Below are positions 19,601-29,435 of a stretch of DNA of 64,000 nucleotides, piece after piece (the first letter of the stretch is position 1; each line of letters opens with the position of its first letter). A program made the position numbers and the translations under genes. The notes below the pieces were generated by a model, which had not been told where the DNA came from, made no database searches, and saw only the letters and a program-made list of their open reading frames with translations. Source of the stretch: Lactarius indigo (Eukaryota > Basidiomycota > Agaricomycetes > Russulales > Russulaceae); assembly GCA_025766275.1 (NCBI GenBank), contig JAFKAC010000003.1, positions 2,976,001-3,040,000 of the forward strand, in the 5' to 3' direction.

Positions 19601-21445
19601 ACACGGGAGTCCCCCTTCTTTCTCCTATCCGGATTCAATCCTCGCGCTGATTGGACCGACAGGCCTTCTCCTATCCCACAAGTGTTGTTAAGACTAGACC
19701 AATTTAAGCAAGCGCGACAGCGCGCTTTCTCTTGCATGCTCCGGGCGCAAAAGTCATGGGTCAAACACAAAGATACGCCCAAGTTCAAAGAAGGAGACCT
19801 CGTGTGGCTAGAAGGACGCCACTTACGCACCCATCAACCAACCGCAAAACTCGCGGCTAAACGACATGGACCATTTAAGGTCATCCAGGTGATGTCCTCT
19901 GTCAACTACCGACTCGAACTTCCCACGCAGTGGAGCATCCATGACGTGTTCCACATAGATCTTCTCACACCTTATCGCGAAACACCCACGCACGGACCAA
20001 ACTATCAGCGCCCACCACCAGATTTGGTCGATAACGAAGAAGAATACGAAGTCGAGAAGATTCTAGACTCTCGGCGATTCGGCAGAAGACGTCGACTCCA
20101 ATACCTTGTCAAATGGAAGGGCTATCCGGACTCAGACAATCAATGGATAGATAAGGATGACGTGTTTGCCGACGAAGCCGTTCGGGAGTTCAAACATTCT
20201 AACCCCGACAGAGAGACGCATATAAGGATGACCTCTGGTCGTGATAAGTCCCCATCTCCCATTCATCCCATGTCCTCTACTCGATACAATGACCAGCTCG
20301 CACTCCTCTCTACCCTCGTCAACGACTCCTCCACCACGCTTGTTAACCCTGACTCCACCAACAACACCGCAACCGCTAGAACTACAGATGGAGGCCGTAC
20401 CTCCATGCAGCATGAGGAAGACGGCCCTATCACTAGTGAAGAATTGCACCAGACACTGCAACGATTCCCTGTGCCCATACAGGGAACTCTCGACGACGAT
20501 CCAGCAGCAACTCAACCAGCACCTCCGCCAACAATGTACGCCCTCACAAACCCCGATACCAGTGAGCCCGAAACCTTCCTCACCGAAGACGAGCTCTTTC
20601 GGCTTCAAGCAGCTGTCCCGTGCGGTGAAACCGCCCAACGCCATGCAGAAGTACGAACAAGAATGGAAAGAGACGGCGGCGCGGTGGCAGCGGGAGCAAC
20701 TGCATATCGCCGCCTGCCGACGCAGAATGATGAAGGAGCGGAAGGAGTACTGGACGAAGATGAGGATGAAGACGAGCTTGGAGACCATTACCCCATCAGG
20801 CACGCATTCCTTAACCATGAATTCTACACTGAAGATCCAGCCGCCACTCCCTACCTCGTCGACGCAGCGGGGGGACCTCTACACAGGGGACGAGTCGCCG
20901 TGGCACAAGCGGCTCGTTATACACCAATGGGAGAACGAGACCCAGCAACCAGGGCCGTCGTCCCTGAAGGGTTCCGGATCAATCGAGGACCCGATTACAT
21001 TCCGTTCCCGATCAAGCTCCCCAACGGACCGACGATACAAGCATCACACATACAGGTTATCCGAGGAGGAGACCCCTTCGTACTCGGACTAGCTCCGGGG
21101 TCGGGCTTCCTCTACGGGAAACCCCTTTACGCCACCCCCCATCTCCCAAAGAACAACCGTGCGTTCATCCCGCACGAGGAGTATTTTATGCTCCGAGACC
21201 GACACCCCACCGATTTGCTGCTAATGCGCATTGGGGATGTCACCCTCACTCAAGAACTACGCCGGTTCCGGCAATTCGCGTTTGCCGAGGACCAACTGGA
21301 GAAGCGGATCCGGCAGTTGCAGCTGGAAAGGGAGATGGTGGTTCAGGACAAAAAGGACAGTCTCTATCGTCTTGAAAGGGCTAACATATTGGAACGGATG
21401 GAAGATGAAGCGGAACGGATGAGGCAGGAATCGATAGCGGACTAG
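16586..21445 (+). CDS. pol: Pol polyprotein: protease, RT, RNase H, integrase, chromodomain, C-terminal extension
   Basis: About 1,602 residues counted from 16637. Aspartic protease DSGATH near residue 52; reverse transcriptase with YMDD near 414; RNase H with D..FATGAVLLQ and a later YNLELLAIV Glu; integrase zinc-binding H..H..CAEC (about 780-825) and the D, D35E core (AVDF, ISDRD, ERTNQW); chromodomain YEVEKIL..YLVKWKGYPDSDNQW (about 1136-1185), which in this clade guides insertion toward histone marks. About 400 further residues follow: a Ser/Thr-rich linker, an acidic DEDEDEDE block, a conserved-looking segment (YIPFPIKLP..IQVIRGGDPFVLGL) and a charged C-terminal coiled coil. The GTG at 16637 is not a likely start; entry is expected by frameshift from gag. 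Confidence 0.93.
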   Translation, partial: WSSRGIGRRKGHYPPTTVEEGGFSGRLNPSAWVRAVNCNSVIMTRYRSMRVPVSIRTSYAMADIRALVDSGATHCFMKPSFAKRMGLGMKQLDIPKKIWNIDNTENKSGRITHYTDVDVQTKGIHKEIRFLITDIGNEDIVLGYPWLAVYDPHIKWSQAAIHEDMLPIIIRSTNPYIKTTPVVASTTVQNDDYEIVHSCVITDEQRQQFEEGCQIRATATDLAIAAQQYVTKAELPSEYREFKRLFSEEASDRFPPSRPWDHAIEFKPGTADAIDCKIYPMTQEEDKKLHEWIDEQLKKGYIRPSKSPYASSFFFIKKKDGKLRPVQDYRKINAVTIRNQYPLPLISDLITDLSNAHIYTKLDVRWGYNNVRIKEGDEEKAAFKTRYGLFEPTVMFFGLTNSPATFQTMMNFIFRDIITKHEQRGTVIRVYMDDIGIATGLNHSLSDHVDAVKDVLRVSTEHDLYYKLEKCLFHSPRMDYLGVILEKGVTRMDPVKISGIKDWPTPTKVKDVRSFLGFCNFYRPFIQGFATKARPLNKLTRKDAEWHWGTEEEKAFQDLKTLVTSEPVLVHLDLTQQFELEVDTSGFATGAVLLQRKADGKRHPIGYYSSTLNEAERNYDIYNLELLAIVKAFRHWRPLLAGSPHKIKVFSDHLNLQYWKSPQKISRRVAREVLELLEYDFEIHHIKGTSNGRADALSRRPDYDQGENDNEGVTVLPESVFARATTLEEPRHPHWRPEILPVEMTPEHPIYEQDIAKLKPWVDAHKLKDIEGTWYKDGRRVVTGGIHDKRTIIAAHHDPPVYGHPGIKRTLQLTERHYWWPQMKNDVTDYVKGCAECQWHKANLRPIKAPLQPIYPKPEALPFETIAVDFITKLPVSRGYDSILTVTDHDCTKAAVFIPCNEEITAEGTAALYVSHVFPRFGLPSRVISDRDPCFASKFMWEICKILGISQNISTAYHPRTDGQSERTNQWLEQYLRFWVNERQDDWVRYLPMAEFTHNNWPNETTRESPFFLLSGFNPRADWTDRPSPIPQVLLRLDQFKQARQRAFSCMLRAQKSWVKHKDTPKFKEGDLVWLEGRHLRTHQPTAKLAAKRHGPFKVIQVMSSVNYRLELPTQWSIHDVFHIDLLTPYRETPTHGPNYQRPPPDLVDNEEEYEVEKILDSRRFGRRRRLQYLVKWKGYPDSDNQWIDKDDVFADEAVREFKHSNPDRETHIRMTSGRDKSPSPIHPMSSTRYNDQLALLSTLVNDSSTTLVNPDSTNNTATARTTDGGRTSMQHEEDGPITSEELHQTLQRFPVPIQGTLDDDPAATQPAPPPTMYALTNPDTSEPETFLTEDELFRLQAAVPCGETAQRHAEVRTRMERDGGAVAAGATAYRRLPTQNDEGAEGVLDEDEDEDELGDHYPIRHAFLNHEFYTEDPAATPYLVDAAGGPLHRGRVAVAQAARYTPMGERDPATRAVVPEGFRINRGPDYIPFPIKLPNGPTIQASHIQVIRGGDPFVLGLAPGSGFLYGKPLYATPHLPKNNRAFIPHEEYFMLRDRHPTDLLLMRIGDVTLTQELRRFRQFAFAEDQLEKRIRQLQLEREMVVQDKKDSLYRLERANILERMEDEAERMRQESIAD
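16649..16655 (+). promoter_or_regulatory. Candidate -1 ribosomal frameshift heptamer between gag and pol
   Basis: In the gag frame the bases read G GGT TTT, i.e. GGGTTTT, fitting X XXY YYZ. The pol frame is -1 relative to gag and is open from 16586, so the frames overlap for about 80 nt. The gag stop follows 9 nt after the heptamer. Slippage here would fuse Gag to protease. Alternative: separate initiation at an ATG near 16711. Confidence 0.6.
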
Positions 21446-21464
21446 TGAGGTGGGCCTCACTCCT

Positions 21465-21474
21465 GAAAAGGGGG
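21465..21474 (+). promoter_or_regulatory. Polypurine tract
   Basis: GAAAAGGGGG ends 3 nt before the 3' LTR, the expected site of plus-strand DNA priming. Confidence 0.75.
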
Positions 21475-21477
21475 TGA

Positions 21478-21986
21478 TGTTACAGTATGAACTCAGTAAC
21501 TCATTACGCACGACTCATGACCGGTCATGACTACGGTCCGGTATTACCATTAGTCATGGACTTTTACATCGCATCAGTCAGCATAGTAGTTCGCATGTGA
21601 TTGTGGCTCATGTATGACTCATTCCTAGGATAGCTGTACTAGGGTTCGAGCTAGTTACGCTACTGGTTACTTACTATTCCAGCGGCGCTTTAAAGCCCGC
21701 GTGTATTTGTATAAGTAGTTGTATCGGAAGACCAAGAGTCCCCATCTTGGTCTTCTTCAATCCACCACTTGACTTGTCTATTCTGCCTTAAAGTCTCGGC
21801 TTAAGCGTGCCCCCACTTGTATCCACCAAGGGATACTTATCTTCCACCTTTTGCTGCAGCGTGTGCCAAGTCGGCCCCTGTTCAGCTTGCGTTGGGTTGA
21901 CACGTGATCCCCATTCGCCTTTACTTCACTAAGTCGACTACGCCTCTCTAGAGTCCAAGTCGGACTAACGCCGGTGGAGCGTAACA
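21478..21986 (+). repeat. 3' LTR
   Basis: 509 bp, same ends as the 5' LTR, about 99.2% identical by eye. Read on the minus strand, its outer edge interrupts the KNL1/Spc7 exon just after the codons for KDQFP. Confidence 0.97.
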
Positions 21987-23262
21987 GCAGGGGAACTGAT
22001 CTTTCAGTCTGAGGGGAATGTTTTCTGTCTTCACGATCCGTATTTGGCCCCTCAAGGACTTGAACCCGACGCAAGAAATATGAACACGGAAGCAGGAGGC
22101 ATATACAAATTCGAATAGATCAGGCTGAATCCGACTAGTGTACCAAAGATTTAGCTCTTCCAACAAGGCTAACTCCTCTGCACGTCGACAATGGTGAAAA
22201 AAAACGCCCTCAAGACCTCCCCGAAAGACATACCTTTCAACCTCAAAGCCTCAGTTCGGGTGCTGTTCTCCAGGATATGTAGCTTTTGCTGAGAGGCCTC
22301 GATAGATGCCATTGTTTCGGCCTTTTCTGTTTCGAGGTTAATGAGCTTCTAAGTTCTAACAGTTTTAGTTTCGCACTTGCCTCTGAGACTTCTGTGCGAA
22401 ACTCGTTCAGAGCAGCACTGATCGCTCGCGTTAGTCGCTCGTCTGCTACTAGGAACGAGGTTACGATACCCTTGTTCTGCAAGAGTGGCCTTCAGTTCGG
22501 TCAGGTATTCCTGATCGTATTTTGCGATTTCAGCAGCGATGCTCTCCTCTTGCTCCAACTCTTTCATGACTTGTGCGTGCTCTTCTCGTAATGACGGTAA
22601 GAGGCTTCGGCTTCCTGAATCACGGACTCTAAAATACTGGCGTCCTATGCGACAGTCAGACCAAGCTGTTACTAGCGCTGGGCGTAGTCTTACTTACTGA
22701 GCTCCGCGAAGCCCTGGTTGGCAACATCGTACAGCTGTTCTACCCACTGCAGCCTACAATCGTACCGCTGAGATCTTGCGGTGGCGTGATTGTCGGTTCT
22801 GATAAGTTTGGGTCGTCGCTAAGAGCACGCCAGCTGTCATGAAATAAGTAGAATGAAAGAAGACATACCAGCAATTCTCCCTGTGTCTGTTCGTCCACCA
22901 TCGTATATTCTCGGAACAACATGGGGGTAACTTTTAGCGCTTCTGCCTCTGCTTGATGGTAAATTTCCTTGCTGTGTTCGACCCGCCTTCGTAAGTCAGC
23001 CGCGACACGGAAATACAGTTCGAGTTGACGCACGTCAACAGCCATCATCACCACGTAGTCGGCCAGTGTTGTTCTTGCCCTTTGAGAAGAGGCCTGATGC
23101 CACGTAGATTGGAGCTGATGTATCATGAGCATCGGGGAGCAGCAAGTCGTCCAGGAAACGGATACCGGTCTCATTGAGGGATTGCTCGATGTCAGGGTCA
23201 GGGACGAGCTCAGGACAACCGCAAAACGTACTTTCGAAGCATCCGCAGGACATGAACACCAA
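21987..23262 (-). pseudogene. KNL1/Spc7 kinetochore gene, 5' part of the conserved C-terminal region
   Basis: Minus-strand blocks match the Spc7/KNL1 C-terminal domain: TLADYVVMMAVDVRQLELYFRV, TPMLFREYT, a KLQWVEQLYD-like block, MKELEQEE, YLTELKATLAEQ, LNEFRTEVSEASAKL and LEELNLWY..IQPDLFEFVYAS (quoted in pieces). The family links the Mis12/Ndc80 complexes to checkpoint proteins. Four introns keep clean GT-AG signals (22819-22868, 22645-22697, 22418-22469, about 22178-22233) and correct phases. But three one-base frame breaks occur, near 23080, 22605 and 22350, and the exon is cut by the LTR at 21987. A P/E/V-rich frame (VEEPVP, EEVVEDVPQPA) at about 23515-23735 may be part of the upstream disordered region. 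No MELT-rich N terminus was found. Confidence 0.75.
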
Positions 23263-25026
23263 GGGTAGTCAATACGAGATCTGAGCCATTCACGACCAAA
23301 CTCCTCCGCATCGCGCATCGGCCATAGGTTTCCCTGATGTTGTGCAGCGGCTACTCAATCGTGGCGTAGACGTGGAAGCCCAGTGATACGATCGATCGAC
23401 CGTACTGCACCCTTCAGCAGCCAGTGGGTATCTCGAGGTTGCCAAGATACTTGAGAAAATTCAGGATCAATATGATTATCAGCGGTTGTGAGAAAGTATC
23501 TGGAGAACTTACCCGGGGTGTCGCGACGGGCACAGGACCAGTACCTGGGTCTCCTCCGCAGCGGGTTGAGGGACATCTTCAACGACCTCCTCAGCAGATT
23601 GAGGGGGAGCGACTTGGATGGCCTCTTCTATGAGCGGTTGGGGAGCAATTGGGACAGGCTCTTCAACAGGCCTGGGGATAGCCCGAACTTCCTCGTCAAC
23701 GGGCCGTATGATGATGGCACGGGTTCCTCAACTGGATGAGGAACAATGACGCAAATGGTTCCTACACAACGGAGTGAACCCTATTCAACACGCTTAATGA
23801 GAACCTACCGGTCTCGATAATGCTGTCGGAGATGATGCTCGAAGGGAAGGAAAAAGAATGGTTGGAGGAACGGTCGGGTGGCCGATGGAGAGACCAATAT
23901 CGATGCTGCGACGATGCAGCCCCCAGAAATACGGACACCAACATCAATACGACATGCGTAAGACGATTCTGCCTAGAGAGATAAGAGAAATAATAGTTGA
24001 GCGAGCTAGCAGCATCGCTCCAGGGAAAGGGAAAGACTCACGCTGCCTCTGCCACTGGGCCGCCTATGTCCCCCCAGCCATCGTTTCCAACCACCTTGCC
24101 ATTTCCATCGCTGTCCTTGGTGTCATTGGGATTGGACGTATTGTAGCATCGGGTTGTGCAGATAATCGAAAATGACCCGGATTCGGATTACAGCAAGGCA
24201 ATCATAACCGAGTTTCATTATGTAAGAAAAAATACAATTTCTCGATCTCGTGTCCTAACTATTGCCAGTTTTCTGTGACTATGTCCGACTTGATCTGACT
24301 ACCAAATGACTCTGATCCGACTTGGCCGGACTTTGCAGAATTTTTGACTACCGGCAGTCTCGGCTCGACCTGAATTGGACCCACAGCGACCCACGGCTGA
24401 CAACTCCGGACTGCCGATGACTAATTCCGGATTTTCCTTTTTTACTGAGGGTTATGACGCGTGATGCTCGTCGCGCGTATCATGTCACACCCAAGCGGCC
24501 TTCATCGTGCAATATGATCCGTATGAATTACGACACGAAAATTTGACACGGCGTTGAGCAGCACCTCCGTCACGACGCGGCCTTGAAATGAATAACACAG
24601 GACCAGATCTCACAGTTGGCTCTCCAGCTTCAAGTTCTGTCCACATCTCAGTTCCCCGGTCTCAGTTCTCGCCGTCGAGGCCTTTCCAAAGTAGGTATCC
24701 GATCCTTTTTTTTTGGGTGAGAATTATGTTGTGTGTGTTCAGGCCTTTTGACTCTCCAGGGGAGTTTTAAATTATATTACGTATCGTTTACTGCCATTTA
24801 CGAAACGACCCTCAATCTAATTTTTCAGATATTTTGCTGGCCCTTCCTAGTCTTCAGCCTCAGTCGAAGGCGACTTGGATCCTACCGTTAACTCGGACAT
24901 ACACTCATCATTCGCACTAAATTTACCCGTCACATTTGTGAGCGAATACAGGGAGTAATAAGTCCATTACGGAGGTTATGCTAGGTTACATTACATTAAC
25001 GCCCAGTTGACTGGACCTGGTGAATT
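23263..25026. other. Mostly unassigned region
   Basis: It contains possible upstream KNL1/Spc7 exons on the minus strand (to about 23740), a GACT-rich tract (about 24270-24430) and a short plus-strand exon-like frame from ATG 24588 (PDLTVGSPASSSVHISV) with a gtaggt donor at about 24691 but no convincing second exon. Nothing else is supportable. Confidence 0.3.
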
Positions 25027-28000
25027 CTATGAACGGCCGCCCTTCTTCTTCTGCTTCACCACCTTGAATCCGCCCCACTCTGCTTGTTGAGAGGGCTTGG
25101 GCTGTGCCTTGACGACGTCGGCAATCGACGGCGCGCGGCCTGATGGTTTCCTAGAAGCCGCATCTGCCTTGCGCTTCGCAATAAACTCCTGGGCGAAGCG
25201 CCTCCCATCGAGCGTTGTGCTGTTGTCGTAAATCAACTCAGAGATAATTTCCACGGTCGTCGCATCGCCGTCAAGAGGGAATGATAGTAGCATGGATGCA
25301 ATCTCCTCATCTGAATACCGAGGTAGTAATCAGCGATCTTTGGTCGTTGTAGTCCAAAAAAGAAAAGAAAAAACACACAATTAACGCTGCTGTTGAGCTG
25401 CTTCAATGAATCATTCAACCACTTCATAAAGTCCGGCGATGGCGCGACGGGTGTGTCGTCGGCCTTGGGTGGAGGGGTCACTTTCGCTAGTGGTGCGGGC
25501 GAGCGTGGGGTTGAAGCGGTGGCTGTTCCTCTGGATGGGACCGCTACCGGCCCGGTGGAAGACGAAGGTGCTATCGGCAGACGTCCAACAGAAGGCGTGG
25601 CAATAGCAGCCGCGGTCGTCTTTCCATTAGCACCAACAGTGGTCCACGCCCCACCAGTTGATAGAATAGCGGGAGTTGCCTACACACAGGACGTCCAATC
25701 AGAGTGGCTTACTGAGCGAATCGGGATCCCACAAACCTTGTTCGTGGTTTCGGCGTATGCACGACGCGCTGCTGCTGATGCAACGGACTCCTTAGCAGCT
25801 GCTTTCTTCCTTCTCTCTTCTTCTTCAAGGATGTCTCTCATCGACTTCTTGGCGGCAGGCTTTTGCGCGTTGGTCCAGACAGCAACGGGTGGCGTGGATT
25901 GGGCGGGCACCGCGGATGAGACTGTGGCGGATATGGAGGATGGAGAAGGTACGATGGCCACAACCGCCTCCTTGGATGGCGCCTTCGCACCAACTTGAGA
26001 CGTTGGCAAACCCCAAGAGGCAGTAAAAGTCTGGGAATCTTCGGAAGGAGATGCAGTCGCAGCGGCAGTCGCACGTGCACGCTCACGCTCGGCAGTCTTC
26101 CGTGCCTCCTGCTTCTTAGCCTCCATTTCTTGAATTTCTCGCAAGCTAGTTGGCCCTCCAATACTTTTGTTTTTATCATCTTCTGTTGACCAAACAGGCT
26201 TAGTCGGCACGGAAACAGTAGACGAAGGTGTGGGTTCCTTTGTGGGTTGAGTAATAGCGGGAGTTGGTGTTGTCGGTGTCGTTGGTTGAGCCGGGTTTGT
26301 CTGTATGGAGAACTTGCGGCTAGGCCTTTGGGGTTGTTGTGGAGGCTCTGCGGAACCGGGAATCGAGGAATTCGGTATAGGAGGCTGCACGTGTTCCGGT
26401 AGTGCGACAGGCTCGACAGGACTATCCACGGTAACGGCGTCATCGTGGGAAAAGTCCTCTCCAGATTCTTGCTGTTGGGTGTGCTGAGTGAGGTTACTGA
26501 CAGTCAAGCTATGTGGGCCGGGAATATGGCCCCAGCCTTCATCGACAACCCCCTGAGCAGCGCTGGACCATGGGGAGTGGGGTGATTCACCTGAATTCGA
26601 CTGCTGTACGGCAACCCATGATTGTGCGGGTGGTGGAGGTGCAGTGCGCGTCGCAGTAGTATTACGGGATGTGGGAAAGGCAGTGTTATCAAAGGGTGTC
26701 AGGCCAGAACGTTTAGGCGCAGACTCGGTAGCCTCGGGCCATGCAGATTGGGACAGTGCCATTGTCGAAGGAATTGACGCTAGGATGGCGGAGGTTGGGG
26801 TGATCACGGAGGGAGTATTCGCTTGTTGTGGTGCAGGTGGCGGGAAGTTCGTGGAAGGCGACTGGTTAAACGGTTGGTGCTGGACAGGAGATTCAAACGG
26901 CGATCCACCAGGCCCATCGAACCCTCCCAGGCCTAAACCTGTGTGATGCTCTATCTGATACAAGTCCCTGGTCCCTAAGCGAGAAAGGTCACGCTGGTTG
27001 ACATTACCAAAGTTCTGTCCGAGAGCATCTTGCTGCACCGTAAGGCCTCTGGTGAGAGAGGACTCCCCTGGGTACGCTGGGTCCAAACCAGATCCAAGAT
27101 GAGGTGCGAATGGACCTGGGCCCATGTGGTCGTAAGAACCGGTGCGAGGGCCTAACGAAGTAGAGTGAACAGAAGTTGACGAACCCCACGGCGGTTGGGA
27201 AGGGATGGTCGGGTTCAACCCGTAGCTATCCACGGATGATGTTCTAGTGGGGCCAGCATTGCCGATACCAGCACGCAATGTGAAACCTTGTTCGAACGGA
27301 GCTTCTGCGTAGCCTATTCGCCGAGTGCCAATGAACGTTGAGTCCGTAAACGTTCCCGGACGCGGATTTATGGGTGAATCGTTGGAAGATATAGGAGCTC
27401 CAATGAGGCCACCGAAGGTAGCAGGATCGGGTGAATTGTTCCCGAATCGACCAGCGCCAAATGACGAAGACGGGGAATTGGAAGCGGGGGACGAGGAAGC
27501 GAAATACGAATCCAGATTCGGGTGGACTGTCCGAGTGGGCACTGGTTGATAGGGTGCGTTGTAACCGTTTGATTCTCGCTGTTGTGGGAAATGATCCCGA
27601 GAAGGCTCACGGCGACGTGAAAGCCCTGGAGGGGCAGCGGGTGCATCAAAGTTGAAGAAAAAAATTCTTTCGCCACCAGCACGCTGAGCCAACTCCCCGA
27701 CGGGAGTCCAGTCTTCGTCAAGGTTCGCGCGTCGCATCAGAAGATCTAGGGCGAAATAGCCCTCCTCATACCACTTCTGCATAAGCTCCGCTTGGAAAGG
27801 GCCTGGAACATTGACATTGGTCAGAAGTAATGTGACTGCAATGAATGTGTTGTACCTTGCACCTGGCCCTGAGGATCAAGATATGACCACTCAACACTAG
27901 CCGGATTGGCGACATGTTGCGACGCTGTAGTCACGGGAGCAGGGTTTGTCAATGATTGAGCGGGAAGGCCATCCACTAGGACTTGTGCTGGGGGTTGCGT

Positions 28001-29061
28001 GACGCCGTGAAACGTAGTCGAACCTTCGGGACCGTTCATAGGAGACGAGGTAGCGCTATCGTTGGCGGGTATCATAGCTCCTTGGGGAGAATCCCCCAGC
28101 GAAGGGTCCGAATTCTGGGAGGCATTTTTGCCTGTAGAATCAGGTCTTGGTCCGGGGTGGCGCTGCTGCTCTTCTTCCACTTCGTCGATCTTGAGCCTAT
28201 TCCCCGATTGTGGTTCGGTATCACCATCACCACGGGTAGCGCCGGAATTCAACCTCGTGCCACTCTCGGATGCTCGTCTCCTAGATACCCAAGTCTCCCC
28301 AGAGTTCAAGATACCATCGAAACTCGGTGTAACAGGGCCTCTTGTACGTGGAGATGGCAAACTGCCGTCACGTGGAGAGCCAAGAGGACCTTGCGTGGAG
28401 GACAAGGAGAGCTTTCGGGGTATAGTCAAAGCCGGTTGGTCTACGACGGTTGTGTTAGGTCCCGTTCATCTAGTTGGGGAAAGAGAACGAATGCCGCACC
28501 ATTGCCATCTCGCTTTCTCATTAGGCCACCAAATCTCTCTCTCAGAGGACTTGCCATCCCAGGGCCCGTGTGGGATAGTTTCTGCCTCTCTCCAGGCTGG
28601 GTAGCAAGCGGTGACAGGTAGTCGCTTGACTGACGCCGACGCACCTCGGAATTGATTGAACCTGCGAAAAGCTGGGTAGGGGCGAACTAAGCATTACTTG
28701 GGACACGTGTGTAAAGGCCGGGTTGCACCTTTCTCTCCCCTTCGGTCCATTCTTTCAATGCCACGGGTTCGGAGCCAACCTCGCGAACTACACCTTCCCA
28801 TCTCTCAACATCGAGCCCGAGTCCTCTCCTACCCCCGCCGTCTTTGTAAAATTTCAAAAGGTCCTCCTTCGAATAGAGGAATGGATTCGCAGAGTCTGAA
28901 GACTCTTGCGTGTTATTAAGCGAAGGGGTCAAAAGTGCTGAGTAAGAGGACACGCCAGATGGCACATTGGGATTAGGAGGAGGCGAAGGAGGATTTTGGG
29001 GACGCAACGCGTGCTTGGGGCGCATCCACTCGGGACCAAAGTGCATCGTGGTGGTGGTCAT
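25027..29061 (-). CDS. GYF-domain protein (Smy2/GIGYF-like)
   Basis: Six exons (29061-28698, 28661-28500, 28440-27856, 27802-25737, 25679-25379, 25310-25027) sum to 1,254 codons with every phase consistent. The GYF domain spans the third intron: WSYLDPQGQVQGPF, then QKWYEEGYFALDLLMRR and DWTPVGEL. GYF domains bind proline-rich partners; family members act in translational repression, mRNA decay and ER-Golgi traffic. The rest is Ser/Pro/Gln-rich and disordered, with a charged helix (EMEAKKQEARKTAERERARA) and a C-terminal helical block ending KQKKKGGRS. The first intron would be only 36 nt but is needed to avoid a stop. The donor at 25378 is GTGTGT. Head-to-head with APC11. Confidence 0.9.
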
Positions 29062-29435
29062 TTTAGAATATTTTGGTGAGAAGGTTGCGTTGCGAATTGA
29101 AAAAATTCGAAGGCGAGTTGAGGTGCAGGAAGTCCGCAATACAGTAGCTCGAGAGGCTCAAGGCTTGAGGCTCGGGGTGGCTAGCAGCCAATCAATTGGG
29201 GCCCTTCTAACTTTAGGGCAGGCACACGTGCCAGTGCCATAACATTTCGTTATCATCGTTCCACTACACACCTCTCAATGTAAAGGAGATGTAAAAATAT
29301 CCAAGGTGGTTGGTATGATCCACCAATTTATCAAATATAAAAAAGTTGGCAAAGTCTACTCGGGCTGGGGCACATCTTTGGCAGGGAAGTTCGGTCCGAC
29401 TCCGCCGTGGGGTTTGCCTTCCAACAACTCTGACG
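29062..29435. promoter_or_regulatory. Divergent intergenic region, GYF gene / APC11
   Basis: 374 bp between two start codons on opposite strands. No TATA box stands out. Both promoters must lie here or in the 5' UTRs. Confidence 0.5.

Larger units (their letters stand above)
14171..21986 (+). mobile_element. Complete Ty3/gypsy chromovirus LTR retrotransposon
   Basis: A 7,816-bp element with two 509-bp LTRs that start TGTTAC and end GTAACA, a primer-binding site, gag, pol, and a polypurine tract. By eye the LTRs differ at four positions, all transitions. The flanking 5-mers are GCGGG (14166-14170) and GCAGG (21987-21991), a target duplication with one CpG-type change. Pol order is protease, reverse transcriptase, RNase H, integrase, chromodomain, i.e. 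Ty3/gypsy (Metaviridae) chromoviral clade. All catalytic motifs are present and both ORFs are long and open, so it is young and may be competent. It is inserted in the antisense direction in an exon of a KNL1/Spc7 gene. Confidence 0.97.

Noticed and set aside
20132..20818. Minus-strand ORF of 228 codons inside pol
   Set aside because: Shadow of the pol coding strand; no similarity, no start context.
24588..24770. Small plus-strand gene from ATG 24588
   Set aside because: One exon-like stretch only; no second exon closes in frame with a recognisable product.
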